Origin: Cotesia glomerata
Taxonomy: Eukaryota > Arthropoda > Insecta > Hymenoptera > Braconidae
Assembly: GCF_020080835.1 (NCBI RefSeq)
Contig: NC_058159.1
Span: forward strand, 21,548,474-21,612,473
Direction of reading: 5' to 3'
Length of the DNA: 64,000 bases
Positions 47,000 to 63,700 of the stretch are shown here, piece by piece. The position numbers and the translations under genes were made by a program. Each line of letters starts with the position of its first letter. Positions within the stretch are counted from its first letter, which is position 1. The notes beneath the pieces were generated by a model. The model searched no databases, was not told the origin of the DNA, and worked only from the letters and a program-made list of their open reading frames with translations.

Positions 47000-49900
47000 C
47001 AACCACAGGAAATAAAATGCAATGAAAGAGAAATGCTGCAATGCTTTTGCTAAATGGGACACACAAGTCAGAAGTCAAAGTAAAGAGTTGAGTACTGAAG
47101 AGAGTGTGCTGTATTATAATAGTTGTTATATTATTCAGAGTAAAACATATAATATATATGTATATATAGAAATATTAAACAAAACTGGTACAATAGTAGA
47201 AAATAAAAGTGGGTGGTAATGAGAATTTTGCTGCCACGAAAAAAGAATTTAGAGAGAGGGATAAATAAAAGCTACAACAAACACAACTGACTTCCTTGCA
47301 TTTCAAATTGAGGGACTCGAAACCGTACTATATGTATATATATAAAATCCAACAACTTTATAGTTACTCCATGGATAAGAGAATAAATAATGTATGTGGC
47401 AAAGAATAAATTACCATACTTGGATTGAAATTCATACATATATATAAACTACGTTTTTTTTCATCATGAGAGTAGTAATGAGTTACTTTGTATTCCCTAA
47501 AGTATTTTTATCCGTACGTATATTCTTATTCATCACGTTTATATACGTATGTGTTTTAATTACTAGCGATAAAAATTGAACATATGATTGAAATGAAAGG
47601 ATAGATATCTGGATTTAAATTTGAACACTAAAAAGTCATTTGAATAATTAACAAAAAAAAAAAGTATATTTGAGTAGATTAAATACCGCTGGGAGAAGTA
47701 ATATATCGCACAAATGTTAAAACTCATTCGTCATTTATGCTGATAAAGCTTCACAAGTGTTTTGGGAAGCTCATTAACATCCACAATCATGTAATCACAG
47801 GGGAGCAGAAAATACTTGGATCGCAGTCTAGTCCAGGGTTAATCGCATGTTGGTTACCAGTTGAAGAGAGAAAAGGAAAAAAGCTCTAGAGAGAGAAAGA
47901 GAGAGAGAGAGTTAGGTTGAGGTTTTGAATCAGAAAGGTTTGAATGTAGTAATGCAATGTGGATAGGATAGCAAAGTTGTAGAGCGATAAGTTCTAAGTC
48001 TCCAAGCAAATTTCGTAAGTTTGCTCCCCAACTTTTACTGTTACTGTCACATTTTGTGGTCTCAGCCAGAACTCATCGCTTTTAAAGTGTCTGAGTAATC
48101 TTTTCTATATGGATTTATCTATATTTCAAATTAAATAATTATTAGTTTAGTTTGTCTTGGAAAAATCTATAATTTCTTTATATATGATGTATTTATTTAT
48201 TTTTAATTGAAGAATATAGAATTAATTATTTATTATTTTTGGGCAGTAAGAGTAAATTATCATTCCAGGTGTTTGGGGTAATAAAATACATAGTCGCTCT
48301 TCAACGAGGTCTGACCCTTGCATGTGGCACGCGACATAGCCGAAAGTCACAGTGACCGCCCCTCTTATTCTCTCATGGTATATATGTATGAGTGTCTCTT
48401 TTAATGCATATACACACATACATTTGTAATGGATGTCTGCACAAAGTACAAATGTACAATGTTATGCTTTTGTTAACGGTATATTGTATATTTATATATA
48501 ATATGAAGGAGAGAAGACTCTCTGATTTTACTGGGACGTACATAATTCGCACGTGACCCTAGACGCACTTTCATTTTATTTAACTGCGCTTCTGTGGAAG
48601 CTCACCGTACAACTGGGTTACCCTTTGACCATGCCAATTTACTTTTTTAAATGCCAATAGTTTTGCTTCGAAAAATGTACATGTTTTTATCTTCTATGTA
48701 GAACCGAGAACTCGGTTCTCTATTTTTGGAAGACTTGTTTTTTTTTATTTTGTCACAACTAGATATTTGTCTAATTTTAGATTTTAAAAACAAAAGGCTG
48801 CACTAAGAACACTCGAATTGTAGTAAAAATTTGAATTAAACAAAAACAATGAGCTCAAAAAAGTCTTTTTGGTTTAATTGAAACACATCAAATCAACAAA
48901 AAATTTTTTATATAATATGTTTTCTTCACCAAGTGCTAGTTTATAACTGTTGAATTAATATATTACTTGTATTTTCCCTTAAAAATGAAGATGATAACTA
49001 ACTAAAATGTCAAACCTTTGATTAAGTCACCAATTATAAATAATTGACAAGTATTTAATTAACAGTTTTGAATATAGTTCTATATATGATGGTATATAAT
49101 CAATATAGAGGAGAATAAGTCAATTAATTGTAAATTTTCAATCCAAATACGCAACTTTAAGGAATACGAAAAAATGAAATTATTTGATTTAAGAAAAATA
49201 TTTTATTTAAAATTTTATTCTTGTTTGAAAATATATAGATCTCTTATTTCAAAAGATCAGTTCTTGAATTAAAAAATTATAGAAGTAGTATCAAGCTGAT
49301 AAGGTTTTGAACAAAGAAAATGCATAGATTAAAAATATAAAAATCGTAAAAAAAAACTTCCTAGATTATGAAATTCAAGAAATTCTTAGATTAGGTCTCT
49401 TTTAATTGTTTAGCAAACTTAAAAATTCAAATACCATGTTAAAACTTATTTTTCCTACCGTAATGACGAAAAATATGCAAAAAATTGAAAAAAAATTTAA
49501 GAATTAACTTAGAAAGTTAATAAAAAAATTTTGTATAAAAAATGCATCAGCATCTAGTAACTGTTTAATTTTTATGAAATTTATGTGGTCGTTTCCTAAC
49601 TTTTTATACATTATATATTCATGCCTTGAAAAGATTCGTTGAAATTTAATAGCTTTTTAATTTCACAAAATTAATTTTTACCATAATGCAAAAATCAATA
49701 TTTGAATGCATAATGATGATTTTAAAATTAATCTATATATTTTATTTATACTCGATTTTAGTCTTTTAATCAAATATTTAAATGAAATGCTTGCATCAAC
49801 TGAAAAATCGAAAGCTTACTTCAATTATTTCAAATCGAATTGCTATTCTTACGTATTTAACATTCCATTAACTGAAATCGAACCGAACGACACATAAAAT

Positions 49901-51949
49901 TCAAATTTTTACAACCCACATCCCTTTTCATGAAAAATAATTAAAATTGTAAATATCTGGGAAATGCACGTGTACTCTCACATTCAAGTTACCAGCTATC
50001 GTTCTTTTTTTCGTTCTTCCTCTTTTTGAAAAGTTTTTTTTTATTTTTCCATTGAGCACTAACTATAGGATTAAGTGCTCTCATGAAGACTCAACACACG
50101 CTCAGACTCTCGCTCACCCTTGTGTGACGTTACTGTGTGCTTCGAGGTGGAAGAAAAAAAAAACGACGGATATCCGTTAAGTTTTCGCTTCTGCAAGGGT
50201 TGAATGTTAAAGGGTAAAATTTAAGGGTTAATACATTTTACCTCTAACAGGTGGATACAATAAATAATTAATCACAGTAATATTATATCAACTATTAATT
50301 ATAATCTTAACTTGAATAAACTCAAAAATTTAATTTACAAAATACATACATAAAAAAAATTCTCAAAAAATATGAGATAATTTGGATTTTTAAAGTCATT
50401 TTATTGATGTCTCAATTTTTATTTTTATCGTGATATTTCGATAAAAATCTAATCGCCGTATTGCGATCATGCCGGGTAGTGTTTTTATTGCCAACACGAC
50501 ACTATGTGTACTTATAGTACAATAAGTACACAGTCCATCATTCTATAGATGTATATATAACATATACACATTATAAACGTGGACGTGGACGTGGACGTAG
50601 ATGTGAATGTGTATATAAATGAGTTTATACAGGAGTAGAAAATGGTAATTGGCAATTATCTAGCGTTACTGAAATTACGGCAATTTCATTTTCTCAGCAT
50701 TTTAACTGTTTTGATATAAACGTTAAACTTCCTGAAATAGTGTACTTAAAAAAAGCATCCCTTTTGCGCCGTTAACTAAACGGAGTAGAAATTTATAAAA
50801 AATTATTCTAAAAATCCAATTCAAATGAAAAGTCATTTTTTGTTATTTTCGACTTTACATTTCACATAGACGTCTTAAATCACCAAAATTGTCAATGAAG
50901 AAATGGATCAAAAGTTAAAAAATATAAAAGCTTGAAAAAAGGGAAAAATTAGTGATAATTTTAAAAGGGGAAATAAATAGGGATCTGTGTATATATGTTA
51001 GCGAAATGGAAAGATTATTTAAAGAGATTGAGTAGTATTACAATATTGAATGTCAGAAAAAGGCTGTCATTAATATACAAGGATAGATGCTAGGAATAAG
51101 TATGAAATAGTATTAATAGTATTGTAATGCGACTGTGATATGAAGGATGAAATGTGTAAAAAGTTAAAAGAGAGTACAAACAGTTGAAATTTAAACCAAA
51201 ACTAGTGTATATGCAAATGTAAATAATTAAATTAAGATAAAGTTTTGTAAAACACAACATGTCATACAAATAAAAACGATATTCTATTCTATAAAAGCTT
51301 GAAAAAAACATTAATTTTTATACTGTCTGTTTAATTTAAATTTCGGTATTTCGAACCAACCTAAAAGAATATATACGCTATCTTTAACTATATGTATAAC
51401 AATGATAGAGCTTTTTCTATTTTTCTACTCGTACATCGTAGGAGCGTTGAATAAGGGCGTGCCCCTGCTTCTCCCCTTATATTGTTGTGTATACAAAACT
51501 TTATATGTATATATGTGTATATAAGTAGGTACACAGTCGGAGAATATGCGCAGCACTCGCATTTCCTACATTGTTTTGTAATGACCAAGAAAACTAAACA
51601 CCCAAATTCCATATAATAAAGTTCAAATTTGTAAATGTCAAATAGATTTTCTCTTTATCCTTTAATCTTTTGTCATTCAAATATCCGTATATATATTAAC
51701 ACCCAGAAAATAATAAATGTTAAAGGATACTCAGATTCTTGATAATTTTTAATGTTTCAAATAATAATTTAGATTCTGGGGTGGCATTTTAATTTTTTTG
51801 ACATGTACATTGCTAATATTACTGTTTGAAATAGTATTTACTATCTATTAATTGTTATTTATTAAAGTTCTTTTTTTTTGTGCATAACTTGAGTTATTAA
51901 TAGTTATTTATATCGATTAATAAATCATAAATCAATGTATTTATACATA
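47000..51949. other. AT-rich non-coding stretch
   Basis: No credible coding frame. It includes an AGAGAG tract near 47890-47910, a 20-bp perfect hairpin AGAACCGAGAACTCGGTTCT at 48700-48719, and short GGACGT repeats at 50580-50602. Its character fits intron or intergenic DNA. Confidence 0.5.
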
Positions 51950-52186
51950 CACTGTAAAAAATCCGGAGTGAATTTCACTCCCATTTCACTCCCATCATTC
52001 GGAGTTCCGGAGTGAAGTAATTAATCACTCCGCGTCGGGAGTGAATCCGGAGTTTTTATTTGCGGAGTGATTTCGAATTTCACTCCGAAAAACATCCGCG
52101 TTCGGAGTTTTTAAAATAAATAAAATAAGGATGAATTTTCGTTCTACAAAAAAAATCTCAAAATTAATCTTTATATATATATATAT

Positions 52187-54973
<2,787 letters not shown>

Positions 54974-55334
54974 TATATATATATATATATCTACATATGT
55001 CTACATATTTTTTTTGACAATTTTTAATTATAATTAATTTATAAAAAAAAAATAAATAAAAACATTATAATAATAATTAAAATGAAATATTATTAAAAAT
55101 AATAAATTAAATTTTTAATAATTGAATTTAAAAAGAGTTTATAAAAATATTTTCTTTACAAAAATTTATTTATTTCTAAATTCATTTATTTTGGGAGTGA
55201 ATGCGGAGTGAATTTTATTATTAATAAAAATTAACTCCTTCTCGGAGTAAATATCACTCCCGCTGGGAGTGAATCAATTAAAAATCATTCACTCTTCATT
55301 CACTCCGCGTTCACTCCGCAAATTTTTTACAGTG

Positions 55335-55723
55335 CATATATCTCCATAGACATATATTGGTTATAAAAGAAAAAATCAATCAATAGTTACTTAAAAATAA
55401 ACAAACGCTACTTAATATAATATTCTAATAAAGGAGAAACTGTATGCTTTACCTCGTCTTCGTGCAATTCGACATAAAAATAAAACTTTAGCAATGCAAA
55501 TGTGACATTCAATTATTGGAGAAAACGCCTCTTGTATTTTACTTTCCTCAACTCTATTCGGTTGTACGCTCTTGGTATATGTCTCCAAGGTATAGGAAAA
55601 ATCTAAAATAACGGAAAACTGAGAAAAAATAAGAATTAAAGTATAAATATAAAAACTCCAGAATAGGAATGAAAGAAAATAATAAGTAATAAAAAATAAG
55701 AAATATGTAACGAACGCGCCCTT

Positions 55724-55794
<71 letters not shown>

Positions 55795-57480
55795 GCATTT
55801 CCAAGTAGCCCGTTTACTTTTTTCTGCGGGAAAAATGAATGGCAATTATTTTTCATGAAAGTTAGTATAAGAAAGAAAAAATAAGTCTCGTCGCAAACCT
55901 CAAAGTATACTCACGTCCGGTAAAAAAAGTTTTTCCTCAGAGTTGCTCTCGAACCCAAAACTTTTTCCGCTCTTTTCTTTCCTCTTTTTTTTTTACATTT
56001 TTTTTATTTTTTTATTTTTTTAGTATACAGTTATAGTTGATAAAAAAATATACTCTTAAGTCTCTAGCAAGACATCAGGTTTCACACGCAATACAAAATC
56101 CCCTCATAACTATACTACCCCATATCGCTATTCTCTTCTACCCTCTATTCTGAATCAGAAGCCGTAAATACACTAGTACCATATCTAAATACAAGAATAT
56201 ATGTGTGTATATGTGTATGAGATATATTGTGTTAAATAGTGAGTATGTAGTCTAGTCATATCTCCATACATCGCTTACATTTGCCTTGCCTCAAAGGATT
56301 TTACTTTGCGTACGTGATATAAGCGGTATTCTGTGTATAACGTCATCTCTTAATGTCTACGTCTACGTCTATGTCACCATAGTATTAGTTGCATCGCAGA
56401 GTAGTAGTGTTGAATTATACAAGCGATAAATACACAACGCCGGAAAGGAACACTCCGACGTTCGTGCATCTACATATGATTTCCGATCACGTATGCTAGA
56501 AAATTTGTTGATACGGTTGAGTTAACTCTTATCTGAAGATAAAGATAAAGAGCAGTAGAAATGAGATTAAATAAAATTAAATTAAATTAAATTATATGAA
56601 ATGGAATATATGAATGTATGCATGTAAAGATGAGAGAAGACTAATTAGCGCAAACCTCGTCTCTACGTCCGCAACTTAATGAGGGATGAAAAGAGAAAGA
56701 TGGCGGACCAGATAGAGCTTATATTATTTTAATGTAAATTATTACTGTAAGCACAAGTCCAATATATCTCGACACATACTTTTGTTCTCCTTTATTAAAC
56801 ATTTATTCAATGCATGTATAAATATTGGACTACTCTACCTTCATTTTATCTTTGTTAATTCCATTTATTTATTAATTAGACTAATTTTCAATACCTTGTT
56901 TTTCGTCATATAACGATAACTCGCTACATGCTATGTTAATTAATTTATTCGCTAGTTATCTAACCATTCATCGATGACAAAACGGTCATTCATAGTTTAT
57001 TTTTTTTAATTTGATGATTAAATATCTAAATAGTTTTATCAGAATATAGTATAAAAACTTTTTTAACAGTTAGCATTGGATATTGTTTTTTTTAATATAA
57101 CTTATCAAGTTTTATATGAAGGTATATTTATGAAATTATTACATAAGGTAGTAGTAATTTTATGAGTGTTTAATTATAAAACAAAATTAAAAGTTTGTAG
57201 AAAAAAAAAGTAAAAGAGGATCAGTGAAATATATGTGTAAAACGGCTTAACTGGTACTTGTATAGGGTTGAGAAAAAAAATATATGTATATATACGTAAA
57301 ATAAAATAAAAAGAGCAAAAAAGATGAGAGCTTTTGCTCTTGGGCTCGTTACGAAATTGCGAAGAGAGGATCGAGTCATCTTTTTCCACTGAAAAAACAT
57401 AGAAAGAAATATATATATATCTAGTAAAAAATAAATGGGGAAAGAGAAAACTCGATTGGAGAAAGAATAAAAATAAAAAA
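55335..57480. other. AT-rich DNA with a G+C-richer patch
   Basis: No coding frame. At 56400-56480 and 56655-56725 the DNA is less AT-rich; AAAGATGGCGGACC at about 56696 resembles a YY1/Pho site with a good start-codon context, but the frame (MADQIELILF) stops after ten codons. It could mark another promoter. An AAATT pentamer run lies at about 56568-56592. Confidence 0.35.
55727..55793. repeat. (TA)n microsatellite
   Basis: About 66 bp of TA repeats in AT-rich DNA; it creates false Tyr-Ile frames on the minus strand. Confidence 0.95.
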
Positions 57481-57489
57481 AAAATTTTC

Positions 57490-57492
57490 TTT

Positions 57493-57564
<72 letters not shown>

Positions 57565-57585
57565 CATAGAAATATATATCTATAT

Positions 57586-57619
<34 letters not shown>

Positions 57620-57632
57620 CAATATATATATA

Positions 57633-57708
<76 letters not shown>
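57490..57708. repeat. compound (TA)n microsatellite
   Basis: Two long TA tracts with interruptions such as ACATAGAAA and ATCTATATA between them. The 200-codon minus-strand frame through it is an artefact. Confidence 0.95.
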
Positions 57709-57710
<2 letters not shown>

Positions 57711-57909
57711 CGATTTCGTCTTACGCTCTGTTGAACCGTCTTCTTCATTATTTACTATATGTTCTAAAGGATTGGTCATAATAGAAATTTTTTATTGAAG
57801 AATAATACGATGATTAAAGTTAATAAGAAAATAAACAAAAACAATAACAAATATGGATTTTATTAAATAGCAGTTTAATAAATATGAGTCCAATTAGTAA
57901 CTGTAATAA

Positions 57910-59698
57910 TAGTCTAGTCAACATGTGCCTTTTAGGTCTAAGTTTTTAGCTCGCCTCGGAAAATTATGATCGAGGTGTCATTCGATTCGTCATCGCATCT
58001 AGAAACTTTTTGAAAAATTTGCAGTTTTGATTGCAAAAATCACAAAAGTTATAAACAATTTAGTAAAAAAAATAAAAAGGGTGGTTTTGCTTTTTGTGAA
58101 TATCTCAAAAAGTATTCAAAATTTTCGAAATTTGAAAAAAGATTCATAAAGAGGAAAAAATTTCCTAAAAAAAAGTCGCACCTCCCGTAACTCTAGGACC
58201 AATATTTATAATTTTTCTAGAGGGTTGAAAATACGGCCGAAAACGGGAACTCTCGCTTGCGTAAGCTCCGCCCACTTTGGACCTTTAATGAATAAATATT
58301 ATTTAAACTTATTAATTATGAAAATTAAGAAATAAAAAAATTCAGGCACCTACAGGATAGATCAATGAACAATAATCCGGCGATCAAAAATTTTTATCGC
58401 GATTTTTCAATTAATTAACAATTTTTTATAGCACGAACATCAACATTGAAAGTACGATAGTTGTTAAACTATTAACCTGGGATTTTTTCCTTTTATGGAG
58501 CTATTTTACAAAGGCTATTAGAATAGCCTTTGAGATAGAAAAGATTCCCGTTGGAAAAATTAAAAAATTGTTAATTTTCACTTTGTTATTAACAATTTAC
58601 TTAAGTTAAAAATTATCAACCTCGATTAAACATTGAAAAAAATATTTTTTTTATAATATTGCTATTGGTCCGTTTTCTTATGATCATAAGCTACTTAAAA
58701 ATGATTTTTAATAATTTTTATCCCATATTGTTTAAAAAATTGTTATAAACAAATGCGTTGTTTATAAAATAATAATAACATTTTTTTTGATAACATAATC
58801 TTTGATGAAAATTATGTTTTAAAAAAAAAAACCGTTCCTTAAAAAAATTTTTTTATTGCTTAAAAATGCATTTGTTAATTAACTATTTTTTTCAACCACT
58901 TGTTATGAAAATTAAGGAACCATTTTTTTTTAAGAAATCATTATTCATCTTGCTCTTCAATATCTGAAAAAATTTTTTTATTTTTATTCAAATTTTAATT
59001 GTTTATACAATAAACAATTTGTTATAAACAATTAAATTTTTTTCTTAACTCTAAAAAATATCGTAAAAACAGCCCAGTATCCGTTTTTGGGAAAAAATTG
59101 ATTTTTCGATTTTTTATTTAATTTGAAGTTCTCTCGTATATTTAAACTTACCTTTCGCACCTGCTTTTCTTTATTTATTATTAATGTTACTTATAAACTA
59201 TTGCAGATACAACCAATTCATCTGAACTTTTTTTTTTCTAAATTATTTACTCAACAAATTTATAACAAAACTAGATTTCTTAATTTTCATAATTAATAAG
59301 TTTAAATAATATTTATTCATTAAAGGTCCAAAGTGGGCGGAGCTTACGCAAGCGAGAGTTCCCGTTTTCGGCCGTATTTTCAACCCTCTAGAAAAATTAT
59401 AAATATTGGTCCTAGAGTTACGGGAGGTGGGAATTTTTTTTAGGAAATTTTTTCCTCTTTATGAATCTTTTTTCAAATTTCGAAAATTTTGAATACTTTT
59501 TGAGATATTCACAAAAAGCAAAACCACCCTTTTTATTTTTTTTACTAAATTGTTTATAACTTTTGTAATTTTTGCAATCAAAACTGCAAATTTTTCAAAA
59601 AGTTTCTAGATGCGATGACGAATCGAATGACACCTCGATCATAATTTTCCGAGGCGAGCTAAAAACTTAGACCTAAAAGGCACATGTTGACTAGACTA
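57910..59698. mobile_element. 1.79-kb PIF/Harbinger-like element with ~0.4-kb TIRs
   Basis: The first ~410 bp (57910-58330) and the last ~420 bp (59275-59698) are inverted copies with only scattered differences. They start TAGTCTAGTCAACATGTGCC and include CTCGCTTGCGTAAGCTCCGC and ATTCGTCATCGCATCTAG. TAA on both sides (57907-57909, 59699-59701) is a plausible 3-bp target duplication of the TWA type used by PIF/Harbinger. The ~940-bp interior has no transposase frame, so it is non-autonomous. High arm identity suggests fairly recent insertion or arm conversion. Confidence 0.8.
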
Positions 59699-59870
59699 TA
59701 ACGTTTGAAATTTTGTTCGTATAATAATATTAAGAAACGATGTTAATGTTAATATGCAATTTTTTTTTATTCTATGGCTAATTGATTTTTTTATTGATTT
59801 ACTATTACAAATGTTAAGCTTAATTATAACTAATAATATTAATGAACATAATAATTCAAATAGTTCGTAT

Positions 59871-60070
59871 ACTGATTGAAAAAATTAAATTGATTCAAGA
59901 GAAAAAATTTTGAACCAAGAGCATCATTACGAAGAAGTTGTTGATTTTAAATTAAGTAAAAAAGTTCTTAAACTTAAAAATTTTTCTTACATTAATTCTA
60001 CTTAGTTCGAGGATTTTCAACTTGATTCAAGATTTTTTCTTTTTTAGTCAAGGTCATTTTTTTATAAGTG
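59871..60070. mobile_element. diverged CACTGATAAAA-family MITE
   Basis: Left ACTGATTGAAAAAATTAAAT and right ATTTTTTTATAAGTG are the family's ends in diverged form. The interior repeats TTCAAGA / TCTTGAACC-like words. Third copy after 1598-1806 and 2785-3025. Confidence 0.55.
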
Positions 60071-60189
60071 TATGACGTTAGCAATCAGAAAAAATTTAAT
60101 TTACTAAAAACTTGTTTTACACTAAGAATATAAATAATAATAATACCAATAATAATAATTGAAAAAGTAGTGATTAAAGCTTTTTTGAT

Positions 60190-60294
60190 AATTACAGAAG
60201 TTCGAGTGGCCGAAGGGACGGAGGAAGTAAAGGTCTGCAGGGAATTGAAACCGCAGGAAGAAATAAGTTGTGAAAGAAAAAAAGAAGAATTGTG
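60190..60294 (+). other. possible exon fragment, weak
   Basis: After a fair acceptor (GATAATTACAG) an open frame reads VRVAEGTEEVKVCRELKPQ, then EEISCERKKEEL and a stop at 60294. The residue mix is protein-like and the DNA is less AT-rich than its neighbours, but there is no homology I recognise and no partner exon. The opposite strand is also open here. Confidence 0.2.
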
Positions 60295-60401
60295 AATTAC
60301 GTTCAAAGGATAGGATACTATTGGTTATAGGAAATACTTATTGGCAGTCTGGAGTCTCAGAGGATAGGAGGACATAGCTGGTGTTTGACATTTAAGCGTA
60401 G

Positions 60402-60703
60402 TTGCTGATGTCCGCCACGAGTCCTGTTATTGTAGCTCCTGGACGGTGCTCGCGGCCACGAGACACACCGGGCTCCACAATCATCAACTTTAAGAACAAT
60501 CACACTGATTCGTCAACAGTGCTTAGGTTGCCGCCATTGCTGGGGCCGTGCCACAGCTATTATTGGTTAATTACATCTCTAAAGTCCTCAATATTATTCA
60601 AATTATTAAATAATAAAAATTATCACGAAGTACAGTTGCTGACATACTTAAATTGCATACGATACGACTCTGAATGTCTTCGCACATCCAAAAGTCGTGC
60701 GTG
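60402..60703 (+). other. possible exon, coding status unknown
   Basis: A segment bordered by an acceptor-like CGTAG (60401) and a donor-like GTG|GTAAGA (60704). The first 150 bp is G+C-rich with many CG pairs (GCTCGCGGCCACGAG). The plus frame is open for 100 codons (SATSPVIVAPGRCSRPRDT near the start), but the minus strand also carries a short clean frame (VEPGVSRGREHRPGATITG). A promoter-proximal non-coding exon fits as well as a coding one. Confidence 0.2.
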
Positions 60704-60749
60704 GTAAGAATTATTATCATTACTACTATTTTTTTTTTTTTTTAATATT

Positions 60750-63700
60750 GTTATTATTGTATAGTTTATTTAAAATTTTGAATTTTTTAAACTTTATTTT
60801 ACTCGCAAATGAAAAAAAATTGGCAAAGTGAAGAGAGATTTTAGATTTTTTTTATTTTTAAAGTTTAAAAAAAATGAAAAGAGAATGAGTAGTAAAGAGG
60901 GAAAAAAACGTGAGAAAAAAATGAAAGAAAATAACATTGCGAATTGCCGAATTTACCGAGTTGGCAAACGTCGTAGTTTTCAAACGGACGGACTCTCGAC
61001 GAGCCCGAGACGAAAAGTCTTATGTTTGGTGAAACTTTTAGAATGAGAAAAGTTAACGAAAAGTTCAATTGATCTTACTGGTAAACAACTGAGACAACAA
61101 ATGATGATTATGATGATAATAATAATTATTTTTGCTATTATTATAGTGGTAATACTTCATGTGTACGTTTATTTTCTCACTTTTTATTTTCTCTGAAACT
61201 AAAACTCTTTTATATATTTATTGCACGTGATATATAAAGGACAAATAATAAATATAATTTTTTCTCTCAACTTTGTTCAATTCTTTCATTTGTATTGACA
61301 ATTTTCAGTTGTCGCTACATCTAGTCTGGAGAATAAATTTATACATTTTTATTATTGTTATTATTTTTTCTAATTCAACTTGAAAGTTTTCTCGCACTAC
61401 TTTCTGCACTAAAAAGATGGAACATTACACACATACATAGACACAAATGCATCATCGAAGTACTCTAAAATTGTTGGTTATTTTCTTTTGAGAGTAACAT
61501 GAATTCGCCCTGAACTTTAAAGGAATCAAAATGAATAAAAGTAAAAAATGATCATTTTTACGTAAATTACTTCATTTTATTTTATTTATTCATTTTTTTT
61601 TCTTTTTTTTTTCAATCATTATTCTATTATTTTTACTTGTGATCTCTGGTGAACTATTGATTTATTCTTGAGTTAAATGAAATAAAAAGAGAAAGAAAAT
61701 AAGAAGGAAAAAAGTAAAATTAATTGAAAGAAAAGCGTGTAGCGCTGCCTGAGTTTAACTTAAAAGGATACTTGAAATTTTAAATTCCAATGACATTAAA
61801 TCGAATTTAATAAAAAATGGAGTTGAAGAAATAAATATGCATCGGCACATTGAGTGAATTGGAAAAGATGAATGAGTTAAAGTCTGTACTAGATAAAAGA
61901 GAGATAGTCTAGGTCTGGGAATAAAAAAGCTAAAACCAAATAAATATCACCTATTCATCATTTTAGTCATCTCGATTTATAACTTAGGCTTGTTTATTTC
62001 AACTTATTATTGTTTCTGTTATTTTGTTGAATGATAAAAAACAAAAACTCTTATCGATTCAATCTTAAAAATTTAGTCTATGTTTTTTTATAGCGTAATC
62101 TCACTAAAGGATCGGACGGCTCATACAATGGATTATCATGGTAAAATAAGAAGGCAGCATTTACACCGCAAGAAAATAACTACGTACACAAAACAATCAT
62201 CATTATAATGGTCCCATTTTTCGCGGTAGGCATTAATATATTTTTTGTTTTCTTCTGTTTGTTTTTATTTTATTTTTATTCATTTATTTTTTTTTCTCTA
62301 TAAACTCTTCATTTGTTATTGTTTCAAAATTATTATTTTACATTTTATTGTCTACTGTTATTAATAAAATTGCTTCAAGAGCAACAAAAGCAGCCACTTG
62401 AGCAACACGAAAAACAAAAACATCTTTATCGTGAATTATAAATGATGATACTAATAATAATAATAATAATAAAAATAACTTAGTTACATTGTATTGTCAA
62501 TATATTACTGTTAATACAGTTAATTCTGCGTAAGTTAATAGATAATAGATTGTTGGAATTCCTCAAATATAATTACAAAGTCAACGAAGCTTGAATTAGT
62601 AAGGATCTGAATTTGGTATTTCATTTCCAAATACAAAGTTGTCAACTAAAGCACGAGTAGTACAACTTGGGTGAGCAGTCGTAAGCATTGAATACGACAA
62701 ACAGTAAACACTAGTTCCGGTAATTTTACTCTCATCTCAACAAATTTTCTTATCTCTTACTCTCTTGCTCTTCCATCCACCTTTTCATTCTATTCACTTT
62801 CAAATAATATAATACATCTCTCAGTACACATTTATATATGTATACTGTACAAACCGTACCTAGTGTACATACTCACACAGTATTTGCTGTTTAGAATTTG
62901 TCTCTTGTTCTGTACTCTACTTGTGAACTCGATGCTGTACCATTGGTGATTCCCGAGGTATAAATTTCGCTAGCTTTGACGCACTGATGTTTTCTCTAGC
63001 AATTCATTATTTTTGTCGAAAATAAGCAGATCTATTTACTATTAGTTGTGGAGTTTTATATTACTTATGGCTATTTTACTCGAATATAAATATGGTGCAT
63101 ACACACCAGCCAGTTACTAGTGTGTGACTACTGTTAGGCCACCTACGAATCTTGATTATGATGGTTTCGCTGGATATCGATTATCGATTAGCAAAGTGTA
63201 CTCGGTTATTCATGCTATTCCAATAATGGCTATCTCGACGTTGTGCAATGTTCAACATCTATAAATTTCCTTCCTATTCCCTATTTTAGTTTACCTCGGT
63301 CAAGATTGCACCAATAAATTTGATTATTTCAACGTTTGATTTTCTACAATATTTTTTATTTTTATGATTTTTATATTTTTTGTTTATTTACAAAGTTCAT
63401 TGTTAATGCACTCACTGGTGCTATTCACCGCTTATTATTATTTATTTTTTATGTTCATTGTTATTCAGGTTTATTTTAAGGAAAAAAATAACAAAATAAT
63501 GCTTTATGCACTGCAAAACAATTCAATGGTAATATGAATCACTGTTATTAATTAATTTTTTTTTTACTATCATTTACTCATGTCTAATTATCTTCTGCCG
63601 TGTATTTGAATAATCCGTTATCATTCATTTCATTGAAATATGTTGAAATATTATGTAACATTTTATTTTTTTCACTGACGTAAGTAATTAAATCTGCGCT

